From contig CM077648.1 of assembly GCA_039707465.1 (NCBI GenBank), positions 77,314,119 to 77,378,118 on the forward strand: a stretch of DNA of 64,000 nucleotides. Direction: 5' to 3'. Of the stretch, positions 45,750-58,338 are shown piece after piece. The notes below the pieces were generated by a model, which ran no database searches, was not told the origin of the DNA, and was given only the letters and a program-made list of their open reading frames with translations. The DNA comes from Rhabdophis nuchalis (lineage: Eukaryota > Chordata > Lepidosauria > Squamata > Natricidae). The translations under genes and the position numbers were made by a program. Positions within the stretch are counted from its first letter, which is position 1; the number at the start of each line of letters is the position of its first letter.

Positions 45750-46251
45750 TATCATGCAGGCAGAAGAAAGCTTTTTTAAAGAAAAAAATCATTTCTTAAC
45801 TGCTCTATTACTTTTTAATGTCTTTTAGAACCTTACGGTAACTAACTGTACGATGATTACAATATTTGTACAGCTAGAAGCTTGCTCATTTGAAACCTGC
45901 ATATTTTAAAATTACTATTTTAAAGTACTTTTAAAGTAAATTTAAAGTTGTTTTAAATTTAAAATAACTGTAGTGTGGAAAAGTGCAAAGAAAAGTGTGG
46001 TAAGTGAAAAAGAGCAGACCGCAAACCAAAGTTTTCCCTGCCTTTTCTGGACAATTCTACTGAAATATGTTTTTTGATTTTATTGAATTTATACCCCGCC
46101 CTTCTCCAAACGGTCCCAGGGCGGCGCACAGGAATATTAAAAAACATACAAACATATAAAACGTTTTTTTTAAAAACCTTATTCGACTAAAAAACCTGTG
46201 CTAAAACCGAATTAAAATCCCCATTTTAAAACTATGAGTCAGAATTGGAGG

Positions 46252-47754
46252 CTACGCTAGGCCGGCTAGTTGGAATAGGTGTGTCTTCAGACACTTGCGG
46301 AAGAGGCGGAGGTCGGAGATGGTACGGAGTTCAGGGGGTAAGTCGTTCCAAAGGGCTGGTCCCGCCACAGAGAAGGCTCTTCCCCTTGGTGTCGCCAGTC
46401 GGCATTGTCCGGCCGACAGCACCCTGAGGAGGCCCTCTCTGTGGGAGCGTATCGGTCTGAGGGATGTATGGGGCAGGAGACGGTCTCGCATGTAACTAGG
46501 TCCCGAGCCATGGAGCACTTTAAAGATGGTCGTTAGAACCTTGAAGCGCACCCGAAAGACCACAGGAAGCCAGTGCAGCTCGCGCAGGATTGGTGTTATA
46601 TGGGAGTGTCTAGGCGCTCCCGTAATCACCCGCACGGCTGCGTTCTGGACTAGCTGTAGCTTTCGGGTGCACCTCAAGGGAAGCCCCATGTAGAGAGCAT
46701 TACAGTAGTCGAGTCGAGACGTGACGAGTGCTTGAGTGACTGTGCGTAAGGCACCCCGGTCCAGTAAGGGGCGCAATTGGCGCATCAGGCGTACCTGATG
46801 AAACGCCCCCCTGGCCACGGCTGCCACATGGTCGTCCATAGACAGCCGGGAGTCCAGGAGGACACCCAAATTGCGCACCCTCTCAACGGGGGCCAGTGTT
46901 TCGCCCCCAATGGCCAGAGTTGGAATAATCTGGCTGAATCGGGGCGCCGGAAGCCACAGCCACTCAGTCTTGGATGGGTTGAGCTTGAGTTTGTTGCTAC
47001 CCATCCAGATCCGTACGGCCTCCAAACACCGGGACATAACCTCGACGGCATCATTGGGGTGGTCTGGGGTGGATATGTACAACTGAGTATCATCAGCGTA
47101 CAGATGATATCCCACCCCAAAACCACGGATGATCTCACCCAGTGGCTTCATATATGTGTTGAACAGTAGGGGCGAGAGGAGCGACCCCTGAGGTACCCCA
47201 CATCTGAGGGGCCTCGAGGCCGACCTCTGCCCCCCTGCCAACACACATTGCGACCGACCAGAGAGGTAGGACGAGAACCACCGCAAAACGGTGCCTCCCA
47301 GCCCCAACCCCCCCAGTCGGCGCAATAGGATACCATGGTCAATGGTATCAAAAGCCGCTGAGAGGTCTAATAGGACTAGGATAGAGGAAAATCCTCTATC
47401 CCACGCCCTCCAGAGATCATCAACCAATGCGACCAATGCCGTCTCGGTGCTGTGCCCGGGTCGGAAGCCGGACTGGCGCGGGTCTAGATAATCAACTTCC
47501 TCCAAGTGTCGTGGAAACTGTTGAGCCACCACACTCTCAACAACCTTCACTAAAAAGTGAAGGTTGGAAACGGGACGATAGTTCTCTAATAATGCTGGAT
47601 CCAGGGACGGCTTCTTGAGGAGGGGCCTTACTACCGCCTCTTTCAAGATGGCAGGCAAGGACCCCTCACTCAGAGATGCGTTGACAATGCCCTGGAGCCA
47701 GCCTCGTGTTGTCTCCCAGGATGCCAGTACAAGCCAGGAGGGACACGGGTCCAA
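46252..47754 (-). pseudogene. L2-type ORF2, reverse transcriptase and C-terminal region (open)
   Basis: 500 codons without a stop. Landmarks: ENYRPVSNLHFL (about 57), SGFRPGHSTETAL (95), LDLSAAFDTIDHGILL (129), GVPQGSLLSPLLFN (186), the catalytic YADDTQLY (219), MGSNKLKLNPSKTEW (about 251), then the C-terminal RGRAFSVAGPALWNDLPP. It copies LINE RNA at a nicked target. A frame change separates it from the upstream linker. Confidence 0.88.
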
Positions 47755-47836
47755 TAAACATGTGGTGGCCCTAAGTCTCTTTACAACTTGTCCATATCTT
47801 CGGTAGTAACAAAATCAAACTCCTCCCATGATGGTG

Positions 47837-48511
47837 TCACAAGAACAGCCTCGGCACGCTCGACTGGGCCACTGTCGATGGAGGGTAACTCACTCCGAAT
47901 CCGAGTGATTTTCTCCTGCAGATAAATCCCAAATTCCTCTGCTCAACCCTGTAAAGGGTTTCCCGCGCCCTCTGTTGGAGGAGGGAGCGGGTCACCCCAA
48001 ACAGGGCGGCAGGGCGGTTATCTGCGGATGCAATAAGAGTGGCACAATACTCACGTTTGGCCACTCTTATCGCCACTAAGTAAGTCCTAATATGGTCTCT
48101 CACTAGTGTTCGGTCGACTTCGGAGTGAGATGATCTCCATCTGCTCTCTAGGCGTCTCTTGTGGCACTTCATCTCCCTGAGCCCCTCGGTAAACCAAGGA
48201 GCCCAGGTGTTTCGTTGCCGCAAGAGAGGCCGCAAGGGCGCGACTCGGTCCAAGGCCCCCGTGGCCGCACTTAACCATGCGGCCACTAGGTCCTCAGTCG
48301 AGTCGCAGGGCAAGTCCACAGGAATTGGCCCAAGCTCACTTTGGAACCTTACCGGGTCCATCAGGAGCCTGGGGCGGAACCATATAGGAATGTCCGGTTC
48401 CGCCTCCCCGCAGTGAGGTGCAGCGATCGGAAAATCGAGCCGAAGGAGAGCGTGATCTGTCCATGACAGGGGTGTGATGACTAAATCCCCTATTCCCAGA
48501 TCACTACTCAC
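47837..48511 (-). pseudogene. L2-type ORF2, linker between endonuclease and RT
   Basis: The frame begins SDLGIGDLVITPLSWTDHAL, which is the H-containing end of the endonuclease domain (SDH-like TDH), and continues RNTWAPWFTEGLREMK and RVAKREYCATLIAS. It overlaps the upstream endonuclease frame by four bases, so one indel separates them. Confidence 0.8.
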
Positions 48512-49212
48512 TGTCCCGAGACAAAGATTAGATCCAGGGTGTGTCCGCCCTCGTGGCTAGGGCCTACAACTACCTGGGTCAGGTCCATGGCTGTCATGGA
48601 AGCCATGAACTCCCGAGCTGCACCAGAGGTTTCACCTGCCGACGGCAGGTGAAAGTCCCCCATGACTAAAAGTCTGGGGGTCTCAACCGCCGCCTCGGCT
48701 ATCACCTCTAGGAGCTCGGGCAGGGCTGTTGTTGCATAGCGAGGAGCCAGGTATACAACTAACATGCCCAACTGCCTCCTTAGGCCCCACTTCACAAGGA
48801 GGGACTCGCACCCAGTCGTCTGAGGGATCGTGGTCTCCTTTGGCTCAAGACCTTCCCTAACCATAATCGCCACACCCTCACCCCTCCCTAGGGCCCTAGG
48901 CTGATGGAAGGCTTGGTATCCTGGTGAGCACATTTCTACGAGGGGATGTCCTCCCTCGTGGCCCAACCAGGTTTCCGTAATACCTACCAGGTCCGGGTCC
49001 CCCTCTGACACAAGGTCATGGATGAGGGGGGCTTTTTGTACCACGGACCTGGCGTTGCATAGCATCAGCCTAGGGCCCCAGGTCTGTGGTTCTTGCCCAC
49101 CTAGTCTGCGATGGGAGCATGGGAGGTCGGAGCGCGTGACCACCTGTAACCAGCGGCCACGATCCTCCAACCGGTGTCCATCCCATCTCCCACCGCCCCT
49201 GCCCCTCCCCAA
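48508..49212 (-). pseudogene. L2-type ORF2, APE-like endonuclease
   Basis: The order of motifs is LMLCNARSVVQKAPLIHDL, DPDLVGITETWL (catalytic Glu), GEGVAIMVREGL, VVYLAPRY, LLVMGDFHLPS (catalytic Asp) and GGHTLDLIFV. The start codon is uncertain; the initial residues are low-complexity. Confidence 0.85.
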
Positions 49213-49527
49213 GACCGACTTGATGGAAAATACCTCAGTGGAAGTGATCCCCCTCCCCCCTCCTCCGTTGCTCTACTTCCGCCGGCCGGCCTTATAATTT
49301 GGCGTCCCCCCCACCTGACTATCCCCTCCCTCCTCCCTGGAACCCCCTAAAAGTCGGATTAAAAAGTTAAAAAGAAACCCCCTAAGTTTGCGCTTCGCCC
49401 ACCTCTCAGGAACAATCAGTCCATCCTCGAGGTGGGCCCGTGTTAGACTAGGGGGCCAAGCCTGCGAGAGCGGAGACTCCCACAGGCAAATGTTCACTTT
49501 AATAAGAAATATATATGGACAGCTGGA

Positions 49528-49745
49528 TAAATAGCAATAGCAATAGCACTTAGACTTATATACCGCTTCACAGTGATTTAGAGCCCACTCTAAGCGGTTT
49601 ACAGAATCAGCATATTGCCCCCAACAACCTGAGTACCCACCTCAGAAGGATGGAAGCTAAGTCATCCTTGAGCCGATGAGATTCGAATGGCAGTCAATAG
49701 AAGTAGCCTGTAGTAGTGCATTCTAACAAACGCACCACCAGGGCT
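49528..49745 (-). mobile_element. tRNA-derived SINE
   Basis: Reading the - strand: CTGGTGGTGCGTTTGTTAGA (A-box region), then CATTCGAATCTC (B-box), then CAACCT-like text and CTTCCATCCTTCTGAGGTGG. The body matches other squamate tRNA SINEs and the partial copy at 45.4 kb. Confidence 0.75.
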
Positions 49746-50143
49746 AAAAGAGTGACTTATGTCATTGCTTGCTTTGTTTTTATCCAATGCTCCATAAAGT
49801 ACCAGTTTACGTAAACAAATAATAGCTTAACAATGATTTCTGAACTAAGCAACACATTGATTAATGCAATTTATAAACCAAGATCTTTGTTTCTTCTCTA
49901 GTAATTGTTATTCAGTAGTATGCAGCGATTCCTCTAATTTATTTTTAAATATCCTTCTGATAACTGTGATATTAGAACATAGATTTTGGATTGTGTTTGA
50001 AATCCTATGCATGCTTTCATGAATTGTTCACCCACTGGATCAATGACATTTCCAAATTAACACACATAAAGTTCTGGCATAACTGGTGCCCTTCAGATAA
50101 TTTAATTTCAGCTCCAGGAATTCCAGCTAGTATTGTCTTTGAT

Positions 50144-50277
50144 CAGGGGTGTCATACTGGTGGCCCGTGGTCCTGATGCATCATGTGCAGGCCATGTCCA
50201 CCCCAGCTCCGCAAAGGCAGAAAACATTGTGATACATCATGTGATATCATGTGGCGTGATCAAGTTTGACAACTATG
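50144..50277. mobile_element. Non-autonomous hAT-type element
   Basis: 134 bp; ends CAGGGGTGTCATACTGG and CAAGTTTGACAACTATG; target duplication TCTTTGAT / TCTTTAAT (one mismatch). Confidence 0.75.
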
Positions 50278-50334
50278 TCTTTAATCATACTGGGAGTATT
50301 TAGTCTGATATATTCGAAAGCTCTTAGTTAAGAA

Positions 50335-50680
50335 GGGCAGCATGGTGGCTCAGTGGTTAAGACACTAGACTTGTCCACTGAAAAGGCTGCAGTTCAGGTT
50401 TGAGATTCAAGCTCCATGTGATGGAGTGAGCTCCTATCCTCACCCTAGCTCTTGCCAACTTATTAGTTCAAAAGCATACAAATGCAAGTAGATAAATAGG
50501 TACCACTTTGGTGGGAAGGTAACAGCACTCCATGACATCATGCTGGTTACATGACCGCAGAAACATCTTCAGACAGTGCTGGCTCAATGACCTTGGAATA
50601 GAGATGAGCATCGCTCTTTATAGATAGCAATGACTAGCAAGTAAAACCTGCAGGGGACTCCTAGTTCTGAAAGGCAATGT
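50335..50680 (+). mobile_element. Sauria-type tRNA SINE (older copy)
   Basis: The head GGTGGCTCAGTGGTTAAGAC is the A-box, and GAGATTCAAGCTCC is a mutated B-box. The body has TGGAGTGAGCTCC, ATGCAAGTAGATAAATAGG and GGTGGGAAGGTAACAGC. Diverged from the copy at 54.79 kb. Confidence 0.85.
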
Positions 50681-50689
50681 TTAGTAAGA

Positions 50690-52760
50690 AGTACCACTAA
50701 ACCAAGAACTTGATTTCAATAGGACTTATTGTCATGTGTACATGAGATCATATATTGATGATAGTGTAGACAAAGCATCTCCCTAAAGCAGTTAATGGGC
50801 AGTTAAGAAATATGTAATATAAATAAATAAAGTGGAAACAAGGTTATATCTTGAAGGAGAAAATACATCTTAATAAAAAAGGCTGCTTTTTATTTCTGTT
50901 GCCTTTGTCTTCATGATTTACTTACTTTTTCCCAATGACTTTATTTCCTGCTCTATCTCAAGTGACCTTTATTTTGTTTGAAAATGCTATTAGTTTTAGG
51001 TCTTTTTATGTAGGCGTCCACTGACATCATTTTTTCCCCTCACTGCTTTAGCCAAACGCACTGTATTCACAAATGCATTGGAAGAGTGTTCCCATATATG
51101 TTTTTTTTTTTTTTGCCTCAGCAAAACTGAGAGATTATGCCTAAAGAATTTTGAACATAGTTTTTGTTTGGATAAGGAATTTCTCTGTCTCGTCAGATAA
51201 CAAGAAATATAACTTGATTGCCATAAGGATTCAGTTACAACTTGAATATTCTTGTTGAAGAATGTTGGTAATGAATCTAATAATGAAATCTTACACATAT
51301 ACTTTGAAATATATCTACATAGCACACAGAGCTAAAATGAACTCCTTAAGACTTAATAAACAGTATGAATCCAGCAGTGAGGTTTATAAACTAGAGTTTA
51401 TTGCAACAAATCATGGTTCAAATGAACATGGTTTAGTAGGGCATAATGAAAGTTTAATTGCTATCTAGTAGAATGTATAAATATCATTATACAATGGTAC
51501 TTGACTGTTTCAAAATTTGCTGAATTTGGTTCTCAATGCATTTTGATGTGAAAAATGTTGCCCCAGTAGTCATTCTTTGTTTAGCATTTGACGTATTGCT
51601 ATAAGAAGAGGGGGACAGCTCTGGGGAATGGACAGGAAGTCAGCCATGCTTGGAAGGTCTCTGCAAATAAAGTGGGACAGTCACAGAGGACCGATAGGAA
51701 GTCAGCCATGCTGGGAAGGTCACTGACATAGGAAAAGGAAAAGATAGAAAGTTCTTCCCAGCCATTACAAACGGTTACATGTAAGTCACATGGTTTGTTT
51801 GGGACTCATCCTTTTTAGTACCCATTGCATCTCCCAGAATAAATTAAGGCTGAGTATCTTTGTACAACTGTATTGGGAAGGATATATATGAACATTGGCT
51901 CACTTAATAGATAACTTATTAATGCCTACTGCAGCTTTTATTCAAAAAACAATTCTTTATTCCATTGATTTCTCACAAAGCCAGTTCTTGCTTTCTTTTT
52001 TAGTTGACATTCTCTTTTTCTGATACACTAAAAGATTGATAATCAATCAAAATCTTTGGGTTGCATACATTCACTTTAGCAGCATATTATTGATAAAAAA
52101 AATCTATGACTTTTTTTGAGATGCAAGGATTCAGTAATCTCTGGACAAGCAAATATATTATGGAAAATATGTATGGAAAGTATTATGGAAATATTATATG
52201 ACAGGGAATTGTTATATATCAACATGATGATTATGTAATTAAACCTATACAAATTCGCAGCGTTTTGTCATAAGTACTGTAGTCATAAAATAAATCTGGG
52301 AAGACATACTTGATTAAAAGTCCATATTATTGTTGGCAAAAATTGTATGTACTTTTCAGTACTGCTCAAAATATAGAGCAGTTTGGAAAAATAGATAGTT
52401 TTCAATAATTTTTTTGGCATCAGTCACAGCTATTTAAAAGTCTCATTTTCTCTTTCTAGTTTGTTTAACTTTCTATGGATTTTAGCTTTATTATGATATG
52501 TAATAGTTCTAGTTATTTTAAAAATAGCCCCTTGGAAAGTCAAAAGCATGCATTTATTGAAGTGAAATGAAATGTATTTGTTCTGGTGTAGAACAATATA
52601 TCTAATTCAAAAATGTCTATATTTCTCAGTAAAGGTATTTGGCAACCCAGAATGTGAGTGAACATCCCTTAAAAATACTGAACATCACATTTATTTGTAT
52701 GGCCTTGATATATAAGCTGTTTAATTGGGTTTTGGGGGATGTTAGGTACAAGATGTTCAC
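50690..52760. other. Intergenic stretch, one small tandem duplication
   Basis: AT-rich unique DNA. At about 51612-51726 a unit of about 65 bases with GACAGGAAGTCAGCCATGCT is duplicated imperfectly. Nothing else recognised. Confidence 0.5.
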
Positions 52761-52761
52761 A

Positions 52762-53434
52762 TCTATATATATAAAAAGTTAACTATGGGTTTGTTCAAAA
52801 CCGCTAATCTCCGAAAGTACTGCACCAATCGCCACCAAATTTTCACACAGCGTTCCTTACAAGTGCAGCACCAATGATACATACAGATTGTGTGGATGGC
52901 ACACCGGTGCCAGCTACACGCCACACAAATGTAAAACTGCAGCTCTTCTGTGTGTTTCCCTCACTCGCTCACTCGCCCCCTCCCCTTCACGGCCCCTCCC
53001 ACCCGTCCACTTTTCAGCTCACATTACTTGCACGAGCGGTGGAGCGATCTGCGTCATATCCGCGATGGTCGCCTCCTCAGTGGCCTCTCTCACCGCTGCC
53101 GCCACCCCCCTCTGCTAACTCTCCCCCCACAAGCTGACTCGGCAGCGGCCTCTCCTCTACCACCGCCACCCCCTCCACCAAATCCACCCCCCACAAGGCC
53201 ACTGCCGAGTCAGTGGCCTCTCTCTCCTCTCTAGGTAGGTAGGGAGGTAAGTAGGGAGGTAGGTAGAGGTATAGAGGAAGAAATACAGTAGGTAGGTAGA
53301 GTAAGAGAGGAAGGGGAGGGAGAGGGAGGGGAAACCGAGGCAGAGAAGGAAGGTGGTCGTTGAGAGGGTCTATGAGGGGAAACTTTTTCATTTAACCAAA
53401 CTTGGCCACAGCAACGCGTGGTGGGTACAGCTAG
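52762..53434 (+). mobile_element. Non-autonomous Helitron, complete
   Basis: It begins TCTATATATATAAAAAG after A and ends GGGTACAGCTAG before T. That fits the Helitron rules: 5' TC, 3' CTRR, A/T target, no duplication. The interior holds GC-rich CT-rich DNA and GGTA repeats; no helicase. Confidence 0.85.
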
Positions 53435-53667
53435 TATCATATATAATAAAGTACCTGCTTTGTTGAGTGTCAGTATTTAATTCTTGTAAAGGAGGGGTTG
53501 TCAGTCTTGTGATCACTTCTCAGAATCAGGGTTTCATTTAAAGTATTTTCAGATATTTTAGCTGCTATTGCTTTGACATGAAACTTCATAGGTGTTGTTT
53601 TCCATTTCACCTGCAATTCTTTCATAGATTTCAAGGAGCGTTAACCCTGAGAAGTAGAACAGTTCCT

Positions 53668-53748
53668 TCCTTCCTTCCTTCCTTCCTTCCTTCCTTCCTT
53701 CCTTCCTTCCTTCCTTCCTTCCTTCTCCTTCCTTCCTTCCTTCCTTCC
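53668..53748. repeat. CTTC tetranucleotide microsatellite
   Basis: About 19 CCTT units with one short interruption. Confidence 0.97.
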
Positions 53749-53799
53749 TGTTCTTCAGCAATTTCAACAGTGCCCTTATCACCACTTTAAGTAACTCCA

Positions 53800-54780
53800 T
53801 CCACCTTGTGGATGGTCATCTTCTCATCTCTTCCATTTTTCTCAGCTTTAGAGCCTTCTCCAGAGACCTAGGTCTTCACAAAATGTGTCCAAAGTAGGAT
53901 TATCTGAATTTGGCTATTTGTGCCTCAAGTGATTTCATTATTCAATGATTCATTTTTTGTTTCCTTGGCCGTTCATAATATGTCAGGAGCCTTCCTTAAT
54001 GCTGAAGTTCAAAAATGTCTGTATTCTTCCTATCCTGCTTCCTACCATGGCTTGCCTGATTCTGATCTTTGTAGATATAGACACATCATGGCGTTTTAAT
54101 ATCTTTTCTCAGATCTTCATGGCTGCTCTACCAACTGTGAGTCTGCATTGTACTTCTTAATTGCTTGATCCTCTACTGTTGATTAGAGTTTCATAATTCT
54201 TACTAAAACTACAGCAAACATGTTTTAACAATATTAGTTCAGAGTTTATAATTAATGAAGTCATTTCCTATATGACTCACCTTTTAAACTGTGAATATTT
54301 TTTTTTTTTGCAAAAGAAGATCCAATTGCATGAGATTACATTGTTATTGCTACAGTGATTATAATAACTAATTATGGTTTTTTTGGATTAACATTGGGTC
54401 TTTTAATCATTTCTTTTCTCAAACTTACATGCAAACTTACTGTTGAACTCTTCATTTTAAAAAACATAATATAGTTTGCATTGTATTCCAATCTAGATAT
54501 TAGTAATAATATATGTAAATATAATTTTACAATTATGTTTGAAAACTATATTTTGTGAAATTTAAGCTTTACAGATTCATCCATCTATAGTTTTGCTAAA
54601 GAAGACAGACACAGTGGGAAGTTTAACCAATTCTCTATTGTCTATATTCTGCTTTTCTTTGCTTTTTTAATAGTTATAGGGATAAAATATTTTCGCAAGG
54701 ATTGATTAAATGATAACTGTAAAGATTAGTTTTTGATTTATATACAGTATGCATGTATTTTATGCATATATGTATGAATA
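53800..54780. other. Intergenic, no feature seen
   Basis: AT-rich unique DNA. Confidence 0.4.
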
Positions 54781-54786
54781 GAGACT

Positions 54787-55140
54787 AGAGGGACACGATG
54801 GCTCAGTGGCTAAGATGCTGAGCTTGTCATTCAGAATGGTTGGCAGTTTGGTGGTTCGAATTCCTAGCGCCACGTAATGGAGTGAGCTCCCGTTACTTGT
54901 CCTAGCTTCTGTCAACCTAGCAGTTCGAAAGCATAATCAAAATGCAAGTAGAAAAATAGGAACCATCTTTGGTGGGAAGGTAACAGCGTTCCATGCGCCT
55001 TCGGCATTTAGTCATGCTGGCCACATGACCACAGAGACGTCTTTGGACATGCTGGCTCTTTGGCTTTGAAACAGAGATGAGCACTGCCAGGAACGACTAG
55101 CACATATGTGCAAGGGGAACCTTTATCTTTATGACTAGAG
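54787..55140 (+). mobile_element. Sauria-type tRNA SINE, near full length
   Basis: A-box GATGGCTCAGTGGCTAAGAT, B-box GGTTCGAATTCC, then the shared body (GGAGTGAGCTCCCGTTACTT, CTAGCAGTTCGAAAGCAT, GGAACGACTAGCACATATGT) and the 3' end GGGGAACCTTTATCTTTATG. The 3' end resembles Bov-B-type LINE tails used by Sauria SINEs. Confidence 0.9.
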
Positions 55141-55164
55141 GCTAAGAAACGAGATTACAAAATT

Positions 55165-55202
55165 GTATGTATGTATGTATGTATGTAGGTAGGTAGGTAG
55201 GT
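55165..55202. repeat. GTAT/GTAG microsatellite
   Basis: Five or so GTAT units followed by GTAG units. Confidence 0.95.
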
Positions 55203-55237
55203 AATTTTGCTATCTTATTCTTAATTTTTATTCTTAA

Positions 55238-56335
55238 CTAGCTATACCCGGCCACGCGTTGCTGTGGCCCAGTCTGGTTAAATGACCAACCAATCTGTGT
55301 GTAGATCTACACCTGCACACATACACACAACCACCATATAACCCCCAACCTACCTACCTACTGTATTTCTCAATCTCTATCTATCCCTCTACCTACCTAC
55401 ATACTGTATTTCTTCCTTTCTCCCTCTACCTACCTACCTACCTACCTACTGTATTTCCCCCTCTCTATCCCTCTACCTACCTACCTACTGTATTTCTCCC
55501 TCTCTCTCTATTCCTCTACCTACCTACCTACTGTATTTCTCGCTATCTATCTATACACCTACCTACCTACCTACAAACCTACTGTATTTCTTCCTTTCTA
55601 TCTATCCCCCTATCTACCTACCTACCTACATACCTACTGTGCTGTTCCCTATCTATCTATCCCCCTACCTACCAACCTACCTACCGTATTTCTTCCTATC
55701 TATCCCTCTATCTACATTCCTACCTACCTACTTACCTACTGTATTTCTCCCTATCTATATATTCCCCTATCTACCTACCTACTATAATACAATAATACAA
55801 TAGCAGAGTTGTAAGGGACCTTGGAGGTCATCTAGTCCAACTCCCTGCCTAGGCAGGAAGCCCTATACCATTTCAGACAAATGGCTATCCAACATCTTCT
55901 TGAAGACCTGCAGTGTTGGGGCATTCACAACTTCTGGAGGCAATTTCTCTTCCACTGGTTAATTGTTCTGTCAGGAAATTTCTCCTCAGTTATAAGTTGC
56001 TTCTCTCCTTGATTAGTTTACACCCATTGCTTCTTGTTCTGCCCTCAGGTACTTTGGAGAATAGTTTGACTCCAGTGCCTTTTTGGCCCTAAGAGGCCTC
56101 CGTAGTTAATGACTGTTGGTGGGCGGAGTTACAGGGAGTAAAAACATTTTTCAGTTAGTACCTTTTATTTGTGTTTACCTAACACACGATACACGTTTGC
56201 TAAGCACAAAATGAGTAGCTATTCTATTATCGGAAGTCCTTGGCTACATTGTGTGAAAGTTTGGTGTAAATCGGTCCAGTAGTTTTTGAGATTAGTGGAT
56301 TCGTACAAACTATTTTACATTTTTATTTATATAGA
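55238..56335 (-). mobile_element. Non-autonomous Helitron with nested CR1
   Basis: On the - strand it begins TCTATATAAATAAAAATG (56335) and ends GGGTATAGCTAG (55238), between host A and T. The interior contains CTAC/TATTTCT arrays (55345-55790), and a CR1 3' fragment inserted at about 55788-56085. Confidence 0.85.
55788..56085 (-). mobile_element. CR1 LINE 3' end nested in a Helitron
   Basis: Same 3' UTR text as the CR1 at 24.93 kb (GGTCATCTAGTCCAACTCCC, TGCAGTGTTGGGGCATTCAC). Confidence 0.88.
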
Positions 56336-56339
56336 TTTC

Positions 56340-57121
56340 TGCAAGCATGGACTCTTATTTAAAATAGGGCTATACTCTTAGTCATGAGGCATACTCAAGC
56401 TAAAATATGGCCATGATCAGATGCTGTTGCATGAAAACCATGCTCTTTTTATGGATGTTCCATTGGTTTATTCCAAAGCACAAAATGAAAGGTAAACAAG
56501 TTCACAAGTTCCAGGGTCAATTATTTCGTAAATTGTTATTCAGGGCTTTTGAGAGGGAATTCACTTTGCATCCATAAATGGACACATAACAAATCAATTA
56601 TCTAATATGCCATCATACAATCATGCGTTACATAATTGTATCCAATTACTACCGAAACTCATTCTGATTAGCAGCAATTGTTTATAAGTTATTACCATTC
56701 ATTAGTTTTGAAGCTTCAATGACAGCTAATCAAGAGTACTTCATAGTACAAGAGTGCAAGCCTATTCTGTATTACATTGCTGTCTTTTTTCCACATGCAT
56801 TTATATTTCATGGACCTCAGATCACTGTGTATAAAGGGTGTATTCCGAAATGCTGAAAGTAAATTCATTATTACTTTGATTTGATAAAGCAAATGCCCCC
56901 TTCTCTTTTGCAATGAAAGATTGAATTGCTGGCTTTGAAAGGCGTGGATAGAGGGACAAGGGTGGAGAAATTATTTCGAAATAACACCTCCCCAAATTGT
57001 ACAATCTTCTATTAATGGCTCTGCACATATGCTCCTCTTGAATAACTCACAGAATAACTCTTGAATAACTCACTAATCTTTGTGGTAACATATAATCAGA
57101 ACTAGTGAAAACATTGTAATT
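56340..57121. other. Intergenic, no feature seen
   Basis: AT-rich unique DNA. Confidence 0.4.
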
Positions 57122-57129
57122 CTTTAGCT

Positions 57130-57264
57130 CAGGGGTCTCCAACCTTTGCAACTTTAAGTCTGAAGGACTTCAGCTCCCAGACTTCTCCAGCCAGCTTTGC
57201 TGGCTGGAGAAGTCTGGGAGCTGAAGTCCTTCAGACTTAAAGTTGCAAAGGTTGGAGACCCCTG
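57130..57264. mobile_element. Palindromic hAT-type MITE (family A), copy 8
   Basis: 135 bp; target duplication CTTTAGCT at 57122-57129 and 57265-57272. It lies 30 bp from the large hAT element. Confidence 0.92.
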
Positions 57265-58338
57265 CTTTAGCTGAGACATTTGATGGACCTATACCAGTGG
57301 TCGGCAAACCGCGGCTCGCGAGCCACGAGTGGCTCTTTGGCACCTCGGTGCGGCTCTTCCTCTCTCCCTCCACCCCCCCGCGAGCGAACGGGTGGGGGGG
57401 AGCGCCCGGGGTTGCAGCTTCACCGGAGCCATCCGGCCGCTGCGCGCCCGCCTCCCTTGGGGGTGACCCAGGAAGTCCTCCCAGCGCAGGTGAGCCACGC
57501 TTGGCCCTGCAGGGGGGACACGAGGCTTAGGGCCAGAGCACACGAGCACGGTCACCCCACCAAGAGGAGCGGTTGTCTCCTTTGCTTCCGAAGGCAACGG
57601 GGAGCGACGGGTGCTGCTGCTGCGGGTGCGAGTGGAAGGCGCTGGACACATTGTCTCCAAAATGGCCATTATCTTCCTCCCTGGACTCTGTCTCCCGGGC
57701 AGACAAAACGAGAGGCCAGGACCAAGCCCATCGGCCACAGCCACCACTTCCAAGAGCAGGCTACTCAGCTCACCCCCAGCGCTGTCTGGGAGACAGAGAA
57801 GAGCCCCGGCCTGACACCTTCCCTGCGGCTGCCTCCCCCTGTAACAAGCGAGCGAACGGGCGGGGGGAGCGCCCGGGGCTGCGCCGGAGCTGTCCGTGCG
57901 CCGTGCGCCCAGGGAGGCAGGTGCCTGGCACCCGGACGGCTCGGGCACAGCCGCAGCCCCGGGTGCTCTGCTGCCGGGCCCTCCGCTGCCTCCGGGCGGA
58001 GGGGGGGAGAGAGGAAGAGCCGGACCTGAGGGGCCAAAGAGGGACCTGGTGGAAACGTGGCCGGCTGTCCTGCCCGATGCGCTCGGACGGCAGGAGCTGC
58101 ATGTTGCAGGGCTCGGGGACAGCAGCAGCAACAGCCGCCTGCAGAGGCCGCCGCGCCGTGCTTTCCGGGGCTGGCCGCCACGTGACGCTGGGACAGAGGT
58201 GGGCGTGCAGCACCCGGACAGCCTCCGCGGTGCTTGGATGGCCGCGGCCTCGGGTGCTCTCCCCGCCCGCTCGCTGAGGGAGGAGGCGGCCGTGGCCTCT
58301 CCGGCCAGCGTGCCGGGCTTTCCACTGCTTCCGGGGGG

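Larger units (their letters stand above)
46078..49500 (-). mobile_element. Nearly full-length L2-type LINE
   Basis: From about 49.50 kb to 46.08 kb on the - strand: a 5' GC-rich part, an APE-type endonuclease, a linker and an RT, then a C-terminal region and a 3' end with GGGCGGGGTATAAATT. RT motifs (LDLSAAFDTIDH, YADDTQLY) are of the L2 kind. I find no separate ORF1. Other copies in the window (0.2, 33.5, 41.9, 62.7 kb) are fragments of the same or related families. Confidence 0.9.

Noticed and set aside
47837..49212. Separate cellular gene because of an endonuclease-like protein.
   Set aside because: Motif order and direct continuation into an L2-type RT show it is the APE domain of a LINE.
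54787..54870. tRNA gene suggested by A- and B-box sequences.
   Set aside because: The boxes belong to the head of a Sauria-type SINE; the sequence does not fold as a functional tRNA and continues into a SINE body.
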